Virus record (IMG/VR): IMGVR_UViG_3300036398_001269
Location: 1-21,886 of that record
DNA length: 21,886 nucleotides
Origin: a virus
Strand: one strand, 5' to 3'
Below the pieces are notes generated by a model. It was not told the origin of the DNA. It ran no database searches and was given only the letters and a program-made list of their open reading frames with translations. The stretch's first letter is position 1. Each line of letters opens with the position of its first letter. Shown here piece by piece: positions 12,354-19,495 of this stretch. The translations under genes and the position numbers were made by a program.

Positions 12354-12860
12354 TTAAATAATAGTAGGAATCACGTCTGCATCTACTTCGAATGCGAGAT
12401 TTTCCGCTTCAGATGTAAGCACCAAACTGTATTTAGAACCGTCAGCTTTCGCTGTTCCTGAGCCCTCACCGTAAGCAGTTACTTGAACTTTTTCAAAGTA
12501 CCAATACTTACCGTTACCGTCAAGAACGATAACCGCCAAATCTCTTTGACCTTCGCCAAGGATTTTAATTGCTCTTGACTTTGCTCCTTCACGTCTGTGG
12601 AACATTAAGTTAATAGTCTGAGTAACGAAAGACGAGCCGTTGATTAAATCAATTGCAGCCTCTTCAGTGTAGTTAGAAGTGTTTCTTCTGAACTCGAATT
12701 CTTCGAAGTCAGCAGTTACCGTTATTGCTGTTATAATCCAGTTTGGAACGTCCTCTGTAACCGCAGTTACATTCTCTTGGTCGTTAATATAAATTTTTGT
12801 GATGCTTCCTATATTGTTGTCGCATCCTTTGATTATTGCTTCTAATGTCGTGCACGCCAT
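12354..12860 (-). CDS. Putative major tail tube protein
   Basis: The protein is 168 aa and almost entirely beta-strand rich: IGSITKIYINDQENVTAV, ADFEEFEFRRNTSNYTEEA, TINLMFHRREGAKSRAIKIL, DLAVIVLDGNGKYWYFEKV and GSKYSLVLTSEAENLAFEV. Size, strand pattern and the GSKYxLxLxSEAE end resemble major tail proteins of Bacteroidota siphophages. Terminators on both sides suit a highly expressed building block. A decoration or head protein is an alternative, given its place next to the capsid gene. Confidence 0.6.
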   Translation of the reverse strand: MACTTLEAIIKGCDNNIGSITKIYINDQENVTAVTEDVPNWIITAITVTADFEEFEFRRNTSNYTEEAAIDLINGSSFVTQTINLMFHRREGAKSRAIKILGEGQRDLAVIVLDGNGKYWYFEKVQVTAYGEGSGTAKADGSKYSLVLTSEAENLAFEVDADVIPTII

Positions 12861-12874
12861 ATCTATAAAGTATT

Positions 12875-12907
12875 AAAAAAGGGGTAAGGGCGAACCCGAA
12901 CCCCCTT
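12875..12907 (-). terminator. Terminator after the major capsid gene
   Basis: On the minus strand AAGGGG (12907-12902) pairs with CCCCTT (12884-12879). The enclosed GGG-TTCG-CCC forms an inner UUCG tetraloop hairpin, and a run of T follows. It probably makes a stable 3' end for capsid mRNA with some readthrough. Confidence 0.85.
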
Positions 12908-12927
12908 CAAGTTATTAATTAAATTAA

Positions 12928-13857
12928 TTAGTCAAAACAAACTGAGTAAACTACTATTTCAGATGGGTTTGTATAGTGGAAACCAACCTTCATATTCGCA
13001 CGAGTTCTCAAGTAAGGCTCTGCAACTGTGTCAGTCAAATTGATTGCCTTCAACCCTTTACTATCTGATTCACCATCAAAGGCATAAATCAAATTAGACT
13101 TAAGCGTCAACACCATTGTTGAAGTAGGCATTCCCTCAGCAACAACAACTTTTATTCCTAAGAACGTCAACCCTAAAGGAAGTGTAACGTAAGTCTGAGT
13201 GTTACCTGAAGCAGCAGCAAGTTCGTAAGCAGCAGCAACGTCAGCAGAAACGTAGAATCTTAAGTCAGATTTTCTACGGATAACCGCAGCTGGAGCAGCA
13301 TTGTAAGTAGCAGCCATTTCGTCGATAACATTTGAAGAAGTTATTGCACCGTTATAACGTCCAACAACATCACCATCATTACAAAGTTTCTTCAAGTAGC
13401 CGTCACACAAACCAAGAACAGCGTCGTCGCTTCCTGTGTCACCTTGCCAACGGATAAACTCTAAATCTTCTTGGATTTTCAAAGACATTTCGTTCCAGTA
13501 GTAATTCATAAAAGAAGCAACAGTGAAATCTCCGTTAGAACCTTGAGCCATTTGTAAAGAAACAAAAGACTGCTCGAGCTCAAATTGACAGATTTGGCTG
13601 AGAGCTGAGAGGGCACACACCGTTATATCGATAGCGTCCAAAGAATCGTTGGGTGCTGAAAATGAGCAATTTGAAGGCGCAAGGATATTTCCAAAAGTTA
13701 CGTTTGCAAGTTTAGTCTCTGACTTAATGCCTGGCAAAGTTCGGTAGTTGTCTACAAGGTCTTCAGTTAAATAAGCACGAGAGTAAAACTCGTCAGGGTT
13801 AGCACATAAAAGTGCGTTAGTTTCGATATCCAAATCGAATTTTAATTTTCTGTTCAT
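12928..13857 (-). CDS. Major capsid protein (HK97-like fold)
   Basis: The protein is 309 aa, just after the protease/scaffold gene with one base between them. The C-terminal half has AAPAAVIRRKSDLRFYVSAD, LPLGLTFLGIKVVVAEGMP and a final MKVGFHYTNPSEIVVYS, a pattern typical of HK97-type capsid P-domain strands. The N-terminal 100 residues contain polar segments and several Cys. A terminator follows directly. Assembly would need the protease and scaffold encoded upstream. Confidence 0.82.
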   Translation of the reverse strand: MNRKLKFDLDIETNALLCANPDEFYSRAYLTEDLVDNYRTLPGIKSETKLANVTFGNILAPSNCSFSAPNDSLDAIDITVCALSALSQICQFELEQSFVSLQMAQGSNGDFTVASFMNYYWNEMSLKIQEDLEFIRWQGDTGSDDAVLGLCDGYLKKLCNDGDVVGRYNGAITSSNVIDEMAATYNAAPAAVIRRKSDLRFYVSADVAAAYELAAASGNTQTYVTLPLGLTFLGIKVVVAEGMPTSTMVLTLKSNLIYAFDGESDSKGLKAINLTDTVAEPYLRTRANMKVGFHYTNPSEIVVYSVCFD

Positions 13858-13858
13858 T

Positions 13859-14827
13859 TTAGTTTTCTTTAAATAATTGTCTGTATTTTTTTAGTCTGTC
13901 AATTGCGGAAAATTTTTGCTCCGACAATTCAACTTCTTCAACCTCGTCTTCTTCAACAACGGGTATTAATGCTTTTACTTCAGCAATAGCTTTCATTAAC
14001 TCAACTGCCATTGCGTCTAAAACAGGTTGAACGATAGCAAGAACCGCTTCAGAATCTGTTTGTGGGTCAACTGCCATTGCAATTTCTTCTTCAACTTTTT
14101 CTTCAACTTCCGCTGCCGCAACCTCTTCGGCTTCAACTTCAGCTTCAACAACTTCTTCAGCTGCCATTTCCGCTTCCATTTCCGCTGGAACTTCTTCTTT
14201 AATCTCGATAACTTCTCCGTCTTTTACAACGTAGATTTTGCCCTCGATTAAGTGTTCACCGTCAGGTAACTTCATACTTAATTTATTTAATTGATTACTT
14301 AATTTAAGACCTAAGAAACCCTCTATCGAGAAGCCTACTTGGTCTTTATTTACCAACTCTTGGTAATATTCTTTGTTTGTAATTTGTGCCGTTAACATCA
14401 AAGTACCTTTTGGAACTTCGATACCGTATGTTGAATAACTCTTATCTTCTTTTGGGTTGTCAACAATCCAAGCCTCTAAAATGTACGCTGGAACTTTCTT
14501 TTCTGTGTGTTCAAGGTTGAACAGATTTTGATTGTTCAAGTCTTGCATAAACTTAGAGTAAATGTTCTCTATTTCTTGTTCAGTAAATTGAACGAAATAC
14601 TCTTCACCTTCGTCGTTTCGATATATGTTCATCGGAATCATTGCGGGTGCAACAATCCTCATTTTTGGTTCGTCTTTAAAAAAGAAATTCTCGACAGCCT
14701 TAAACGCCATTCCTTTAACCATAACGGCGGGTTTTGACGTGAACGCTATCATATCAATACCGAGTTCTTCGCCTTCGCTGTATTCTTCGTCGATAGTTAT
14801 TTTATAAAGTGGTAACTCCTCTTTCAT
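13859..14827 (-). CDS. XkdF-like prohead protease fused to an acidic scaffold-like domain
   Basis: The protein is 322 aa. Residues 1-180 look like the XkdF/peptidase S78_2 serine protease: N-terminal MIAFTSKPAVMVKGMAF, NLEHTEKK with H107, and VGFSIEGFLG with S167 as candidate nucleophile. Residues 211-300 are almost entirely Glu, Ala and Val, predicting a long helical scaffold delta-domain, followed by a basic helix (IDRLKKYRQLFKEN). Such fusions guide capsid assembly and then cleave the scaffold. The gene is upstream of the capsid gene and divergent from the plus-strand pair. Confidence 0.82.
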   Translation of the reverse strand: MKEELPLYKITIDEEYSEGEELGIDMIAFTSKPAVMVKGMAFKAVENFFFKDEPKMRIVAPAMIPMNIYRNDEGEEYFVQFTEQEIENIYSKFMQDLNNQNLFNLEHTEKKVPAYILEAWIVDNPKEDKSYSTYGIEVPKGTLMLTAQITNKEYYQELVNKDQVGFSIEGFLGLKLSNQLNKLSMKLPDGEHLIEGKIYVVKDGEVIEIKEEVPAEMEAEMAAEEVVEAEVEAEEVAAAEVEEKVEEEIAMAVDPQTDSEAVLAIVQPVLDAMAVELMKAIAEVKALIPVVEEDEVEEVELSEQKFSAIDRLKKYRQLFKEN

Positions 14828-14888
14828 TACTAAATAATAGGTGTTATTTTATAAGTGTTATTTTTTTTATATTTGTTGAAAAAAAGCT
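14828..14888. promoter_or_regulatory. Divergent intergenic region with possible plus-strand -7 element
   Basis: This 61-base AT-rich gap separates divergent genes. TATATTTG at 14868-14875 (plus) matches the TAnnTTTG -7 element, 13 bases before the ATG, but no TTTG lies 17-23 bases upstream. A 10-bp direct repeat gtgttatttt occurs at 14841-14850 and 14855-14864, perhaps a protein-binding site. No matching minus-strand promoter is seen. Confidence 0.4.
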
Positions 14889-15455
14889 ATGTTAAAAATC
14901 GGAACGAAAGAAGTGCCAAACGTAATTAATGAACTGACAATTGAACAGTTCGAAAAGGTTTCAGAAATAACCAGTCAAGAATTAGATGCCTTTGAAAAGT
15001 GGGTAAATATATTCGTGTTTTTGGGTGCTGATGAAACGGAAGTTAACGAACTTGAATTCACTGAGTTTAAAGAAAAGGTCAAAGAGTTTAATGCTATTAC
15101 CTACAAAGCATCAAAGAAGTTTTTAAAGTCGTTTGAACTTGAGGGTTATACTTACAAAAGCCACGATAAGAAACTTACTATTTCAGTTCGTGATATGAAG
15201 CACATTGAAAAGATTATTAAGAACAACCCTAACAACTATATTTCTAAAGTTATTGCGGTGCTATTTAAACGAACGGATTTAAAAGAACAAGAACACTACG
15301 CAGACGCACACATTAAACACAAAGCAAACCTATTTAAAAAACTAAACGCCGAGTTCACACTTCCTTATATTGCTTTTATAGGTGAGAAAATGAAAGACAC
15401 CGCTAAACAAATCAATGATGAAGTTGCCAAAGAGTTGGAATCAAATAACGGTTAA
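14889..15455 (+). CDS. Tail assembly chaperone-like protein, first paralogue
   Basis: The protein is 188 aa on the opposite strand to almost all neighbours. INELTIEQFEKVSEI (13-27) matches WNQITVNQFTELASL of the next gene, and the pattern continues (ELEGYTYKS, NYISKVIAVLFKRTD, LFKKLNAEFTLPYIAFIG). The pair are therefore paralogues. This domain resembles proteins annotated as tail assembly chaperones in Bacteroidota phages, which hold the tape measure before tail tube assembly. The 3' end overlaps the next gene by 41 bases in the +1 frame. Confidence 0.65.
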   Translation: MLKIGTKEVPNVINELTIEQFEKVSEITSQELDAFEKWVNIFVFLGADETEVNELEFTEFKEKVKEFNAITYKASKKFLKSFELEGYTYKSHDKKLTISVRDMKHIEKIIKNNPNNYISKVIAVLFKRTDLKEQEHYADAHIKHKANLFKKLNAEFTLPYIAFIGEKMKDTAKQINDEVAKELESNNG

Positions 15456-16149
15456 TCAATTTACTGAGTTAGCAAGTTTAGAGGAAAAGGATTTTGATAG
15501 CGTTTTCGAAATGCAAGTAGAGACGCTTTCTATTCTACTCGATGAAGACCCTGAGGACCTTTATGACCTTGAAGTAGACGAACTAAACAACGTTTTAAAG
15601 GATTTAATTTGGCTAAGGTCAGAACCCCGTGTTAAAATCAATGAACAAATAGACAAATTTACGTTTAAACCCTTCGATAAAATAACGCTTGGTGAGTTTA
15701 TTGATGCTGACTATTTTACAGTTAAAGACAAAATCGGAAATATACCGATTATTACAGCTATATTTTACAGACAAACTAAACAAGACGAGTGGGGTAATCG
15801 TGTTTTTGAGCCTTATAATTACAATCTATTTGAGCGTTCTGAACTATTCAAAGAAATACCCGTGACTGCTGTGTTTGGTTTAGTGTCTGAGTACCTTAAA
15901 TTTCGAGACAGTTTTACTAAGCAATACGAAAATTTATTTGCACCTCAGTTTGAAGGCGAAGAGGATACCGAAGAATTAACACCTGAAGAAAAAAAGGAAG
16001 TTGAAAACGAAAAGAAACGAGGCAAGTACGCTTGGGAAAGTTTAGTTTATAACTTAGCTGGTGAAGACGTTACAAAGGTAGACCAAGTTACCGACCTACC
16101 CTTGACGTTTGTGTTCAATATGCTATCAATGAAGCACGTTTTAAGTTAG
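15415..16149 (+). CDS. Tail assembly chaperone-like protein, second paralogue
   Basis: The protein is 244 aa and begins MMKLPKSWNQITVNQF. Domain order follows the first paralogue, then adds an acidic stretch (about residues 178-205, EGEEDTEELTPEEKKEVENE) and a C-terminal module KYAWESLVYNLAGEDVTKVD to VFNMLSMKHVL. It is typical of the larger chaperone form. The start is the double ATG at 15415 within the end of the first gene. The stop overlaps the stop of the convergent gp10-like gene (16146-16149), leaving no room for a terminator. Confidence 0.65.
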   Translation: MMKLPKSWNQITVNQFTELASLEEKDFDSVFEMQVETLSILLDEDPEDLYDLEVDELNNVLKDLIWLRSEPRVKINEQIDKFTFKPFDKITLGEFIDADYFTVKDKIGNIPIITAIFYRQTKQDEWGNRVFEPYNYNLFERSELFKEIPVTAVFGLVSEYLKFRDSFTKQYENLFAPQFEGEEDTEELTPEEKKEVENEKKRGKYAWESLVYNLAGEDVTKVDQVTDLPLTFVFNMLSMKHVLS

Positions 16150-16574
16150 AATGGTGTCATTGGTTCTGTTGGTAAGTTTTTATAAGGTGAATCAATCCAA
16201 TTGAATTGTATTTTAACCTTTGGTGCATTTAAAATAGTTGCCATTTGTAGGAAAGGATAGTTTTCAAATTGCCAAGCAATATACTCGTTTACTATTTCAC
16301 CTATTATTGATTGTGTATCTGAGCGCTGAAGCCATTTATCCGTTATTGAATAAGGAGGTATTCCTCTTGACGTGCCTTCATCTAAAAACAAATAATAGTA
16401 CATTGCGTTAATTGTTAGGTTAATCTCGTTTAATTTACTTCCAGTCATTGCTGAAATTTTAATCGAATCGTAAAGCGTTCCTTCGTCAATCAAACCAAGC
16501 GCACGAATTTCTTTTTGCAAAGACTTTGCAAGTTTGTTTCGTGTTGCGTATTTTACTTTAAAAGTTTTAGCCAT
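16146..16574 (-). CDS. gp10-like tail completion protein
   Basis: The protein is 142 aa. GTLYDSIKISAM (32-43), NAMYYYLFLDEGTSRGIPPY and ITDKWLQRSDT follow the pattern of HK97 gp10-like or neck/tail-completion proteins, which start with a helix, then L-x-S-I strands and a Y-x3-x-E-x-G segment. The basic N-terminus (KVKYATRNKLAKSLQKEI) is also typical. It sits with other tail genes. The family call is by eye and moderate. Confidence 0.6.
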   Translation of the reverse strand: MAKTFKVKYATRNKLAKSLQKEIRALGLIDEGTLYDSIKISAMTGSKLNEINLTINAMYYYLFLDEGTSRGIPPYSITDKWLQRSDTQSIIGEIVNEYIAWQFENYPFLQMATILNAPKVKIQFNWIDSPYKNLPTEPMTPF

Positions 16575-16575
16575 C

Positions 16576-16791
16576 TTATTCTATTGGTGGGGTTGGTTTT
16601 GGTTCGTATGGTATCAAAGGTAAATCTTTAACCCATATAAATTCAGGGTTTACACACTGGTCTATTTCTTCTACTGAAATTATCCAGTTATCGTTTAAGT
16701 CTTGAATAGGATTGAAATATGAATCTTCATCATATAACTGTCCGATTAATTCGTCTTTTTGTATCTCTGTTAAAAGTCCTACGTTTATCAT
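16576..16791 (-). CDS. Small fibre-associated hypothetical protein (71 aa)
   Basis: The product begins MINVGLLTEIQKDELIGQLY and has YFNPIQDLNDNWIISVEEID and a Pro-rich end (PLIPYEPKPTPPIE). It overlaps the fibre gene by 4 bases. I recognise the pattern as a small protein often beside tail fibre genes in environmental Bacteroidota phages, without known function. A fibre chaperone is a guess. Confidence 0.6.
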   Translation of the reverse strand: MINVGLLTEIQKDELIGQLYDEDSYFNPIQDLNDNWIISVEEIDQCVNPEFIWVKDLPLIPYEPKPTPPIE

Positions 16792-18392
16792 ACTTGTCTA
16801 TTTAATGTTGTTTGAAAATTCTGTACTCTTGTGTATAGGTTAGTTACATCTGTATCTGTTAATCCGTCTCCTATTGAAGCGAAGGCTGTTTCTTTTAAAC
16901 TATAAGAAGGAAATGCATAATTAAAACCAGAAACCCAAATACTTTTATTTGGAAGCAAAGTGTTCATTAAAGATGTATTAGTTGTTCCTTTTTGAATGCC
17001 ATTTTTATAACCTTTAGCACTATTATTTGCAGTTCTACTCATTAAAAATAAACCCTTTGTTGTTTCTGTGGACATTGAAAATGATAACCTTCCACCAGAA
17101 CCATCGTTTTGGTCATAATATGCAGTGCCAGAATATTTTATGTGCATCACAATTCTATTTGAAGCAGCATTTTGTTCACATCCCATATCAATATAATTTC
17201 CATTTAAGTCTGTTCTTGAATAGTAACTCATATGCGATGAAAAACTTGAACTTAAAGTATTTAATGGATTTAAATATGTTTCAGCATAACCATTTATACT
17301 TGGTAAAGCACCATTTACTGAGTGAGTCCAACCACCCACAAAAGATAATCTAAACGCAGCATCCAAGTCCCTTGGGTCTTTTAAGTTAAATTTATGTGTA
17401 GAAGCAGTACCTCCTACAAAAGGATAGATAGCTTTCATCTTGCTCCATACTCCATCTGCCTTCATTCCTATTACTAAGTTATTCACAGCGTTAGCCTCTA
17501 CTTGGTCTTGAATGTTAGCTGCTGTTACGAACGCTTGTGCATCTGCATCACTTACGGTTTGTGTTCCTATTGAACGACCTAAAGTTGTTTGGAATGCTTG
17601 AACTGCTGTATAAAAATTAGTTGCTTCCGTATCTGTTAAGCCGTCACCTATTGAAGCAAATGCCAAATTTCTATTAGAATATTGCTGTAAACCACCGTTA
17701 TTATTGAACGCAGAAATATAAACAGGAGCATCTGAATTTGCACCGGAAGCTTTAGATTGTGTTATTTTTGAAACTCCATTTTTATATATTTCAATAGCAT
17801 TTGATGCTGTGCGAGATGAACTATAAAATCCTAATGAATCTAAATTAGAAAACTTCGTATAATCAGCTATTGATGAAATCGTACCGTAAAACTCATTTAA
17901 ATATCTTGTAAAGAATGTATCGTAATCATTTGAAGAAGAACCGTGTGTTCCAATATCGTGAAATAATCCGTTACTATCTGTTCTTGAATAAATACTATAA
18001 GATTTACTGTTTAAATTTAATAACAAAGATGGAATTAAAAAAGTATTTGCATAAGCATTAGTTCCGTTAGGTGTTAAACCTGTACTTGAATGCGTCCATC
18101 CACCGTTGAATACCAATCTAAATGCAGCGTTTGTATCTAAAGGATTTTTTAAATTGAACTTGTGAGTACTTGCAGTACCTCCTACAAATGGATAAACCGC
18201 TTTCATTTTAGTCCAAACACCGTAACCTTTTAAGTCAATAACAAGCTGATTAATAGCCTCTTGCTGTGTAAGGTCAGTTATTGCTGCAGCCGTTATAAAG
18301 GCTTGAGCGTCAGGGTCAACTCCGCCACCACTTGCTGAGTTAGCAAATATTGAACGTGTTGTTAAATATAAACTGTGTCCGTAGCCGTACAT
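16788..18392 (-). CDS. Two-domain lectin-like tail fibre or receptor-binding candidate
   Basis: The protein is 534 aa and consists of two tandem homologous units (about 25-273 and 281-532). Each opens with DADAQAF, carries YPFVGGTASTHKFNLK (67-82 and 323-338) and GGWTHS, and ends with FASIGDGLTDT. The middle of each unit (for example GFYSSSRTASNAIEIYKNGV) matches the strand and turn pattern of LamG/concanavalin A-like jelly rolls, which bind sugars. A glycine-rich segment (SGGGV, 21-25) links it to a short N-terminal anchor. Recognition of host surface glycans is an inference from fold and position. Confidence 0.65.
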   Translation of the reverse strand: MYGYGHSLYLTTRSIFANSASGGGVDPDAQAFITAAAITDLTQQEAINQLVIDLKGYGVWTKMKAVYPFVGGTASTHKFNLKNPLDTNAAFRLVFNGGWTHSSTGLTPNGTNAYANTFLIPSLLLNLNSKSYSIYSRTDSNGLFHDIGTHGSSSNDYDTFFTRYLNEFYGTISSIADYTKFSNLDSLGFYSSSRTASNAIEIYKNGVSKITQSKASGANSDAPVYISAFNNNGGLQQYSNRNLAFASIGDGLTDTEATNFYTAVQAFQTTLGRSIGTQTVSDADAQAFVTAANIQDQVEANAVNNLVIGMKADGVWSKMKAIYPFVGGTASTHKFNLKDPRDLDAAFRLSFVGGWTHSVNGALPSINGYAETYLNPLNTLSSSFSSHMSYYSRTDLNGNYIDMGCEQNAASNRIVMHIKYSGTAYYDQNDGSGGRLSFSMSTETTKGLFLMSRTANNSAKGYKNGIQKGTTNTSLMNTLLPNKSIWVSGFNYAFPSYSLKETAFASIGDGLTDTDVTNLYTRVQNFQTTLNRQV

Positions 18393-18394
18393 AA

Positions 18395-18667
18395 TTACCC
18401 TAATACAAGTGCAACACTTCCCGAAGTTAAATCAACACCGCTGAATTTCAAATCGCTTTTCGGTGTTAATATAGCTCCAGCTTTGACCGCTGTTGCTGGT
18501 GTTCCAATATAAGACGCTTTAACGTCTGTCCCAGCTATTTTAACAGCAGCAAAAACAGTGTCTTCTAAAACGACAATAGCGTCAATTGTTGCTGTATATT
18601 CTGTTGTGTTGTTAAGGATAAAAGTTCCTTTGTTTGCGACTAATTCGCCCATTAAATTTGTTGACAT
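18395..18667 (-). CDS. Small beta-rich structural protein (90 aa)
   Basis: The composition is rich in Ala, Val, Thr and Gly, with repeated strands (TATIDAIVVLEDTVFAAVKI, AVKAGAILTPKSDLKF, SGSVALVLG). Position between the tail terminator and fibre genes suggests a virion-associated or decoration protein. It starts 18 bases after the upstream stop. No family name is known to me. Confidence 0.55.
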   Translation of the reverse strand: MSTNLMGELVANKGTFILNNTTEYTATIDAIVVLEDTVFAAVKIAGTDVKASYIGTPATAVKAGAILTPKSDLKFSGVDLTSGSVALVLG

Positions 18668-18685
18668 TTTATTTTTATTTTAAAG

Positions 18686-19495
18686 TTAAACATTTATTTT
18701 TATTGTAACGTGGTTTGAATTACCGTTATATATAACACTTATTGGAGTTATAATATTATTATGTTGGTCTCTTAATCTAATATCAAGTGGGTCTGTTGCG
18801 TGAATTGAAAACGGGTTCGCTCCGTTAACTGTTAAATCATTGTCTAATACAAAATAAGTTTCAGTAACACCACTTGGAACAGCTTCAACATGAATCGTTC
18901 CGTCGTTCTCTTTTTTAATTTGAAGTGTTGCGTCAGGTGCAATTATTTGTTCAGTTGTTCCACAGTCAATAGACTCGGTTAATAAAACAGTTTCTAAAGT
19001 GTTTACAAGTTCAACTGTTGAAGGGTCGCATTGACATTCATTTGTTACGGGAGTAATCGGTTCAACTGGAATAGCGCACACACTGTATTGGTCAACCTCA
19101 AATGTAAACGTACCAACCCAACCCGCAACATAGTCTAAATCAAAGTTGTTTAACGGGGTCATTGTCGGGTCAGTTAATACTGTAACGCTTAAATCTGTCC
19201 CGTCTGTGTAATATAAATAAAGGTCATTTAATATAAGTTGTGTGTCGCTTAGAATCGTGTTTATATTGGCACGGTCTTTCTGAATAATATCCACACAATA
19301 AACGTCTAAAGTAAACACGTTCGTATTCATTCCGCTTATCTCAGACGTAGGAACAACATACACCAAAGGATAGCGCTCATCCATCGTGGAAAAGTTCGGC
19401 ATCTGTTCTCTAAATTCACCGCCAAATTTCTTTACTTGTAGGTGGTTATTAAAGAATGTTTCGAGTTTATTTAATAGTGCGTAATAGCTTGTCAT
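18686..19495 (-). CDS. Tail-terminator-like protein with a C-terminal structural extension
   Basis: The protein is 269 aa. The N-terminal ~150 residues (MTSYYALLNKLETFFNNHL, YPLVYVVPTSEISGMNTNVF, LDYVAGWVGTFTFEVDQYS) match the alpha/beta layout of tail terminators or minor tail proteins. After a CQC segment (154-156), residues about 185-269 form an extra beta-rich domain (ATLQIKKENDGTIHVEAVPSG onward) resembling C-terminal modules of phage fibres. Terminators are usually near 130-150 aa, so this is a fusion. It overlaps the tape measure gene by 4 bases. Confidence 0.6.
   Translation of the reverse strand: MTSYYALLNKLETFFNNHLQVKKFGGEFREQMPNFSTMDERYPLVYVVPTSEISGMNTNVFTLDVYCVDIIQKDRANINTILSDTQLILNDLYLYYTDGTDLSVTVLTDPTMTPLNNFDLDYVAGWVGTFTFEVDQYSVCAIPVEPITPVTNECQCDPSTVELVNTLETVLLTESIDCGTTEQIIAPDATLQIKKENDGTIHVEAVPSGVTETYFVLDNDLTVNGANPFSIHATDPLDIRLRDQHNNIITPISVIYNGNSNHVTIKINV

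Noticed and set aside
14027-14251. Plus-strand Phe/Asn-rich frame antisense to the scaffold segment
   Set aside because: It is the mirror of the Glu/Ala-rich codons and not a plausible protein.
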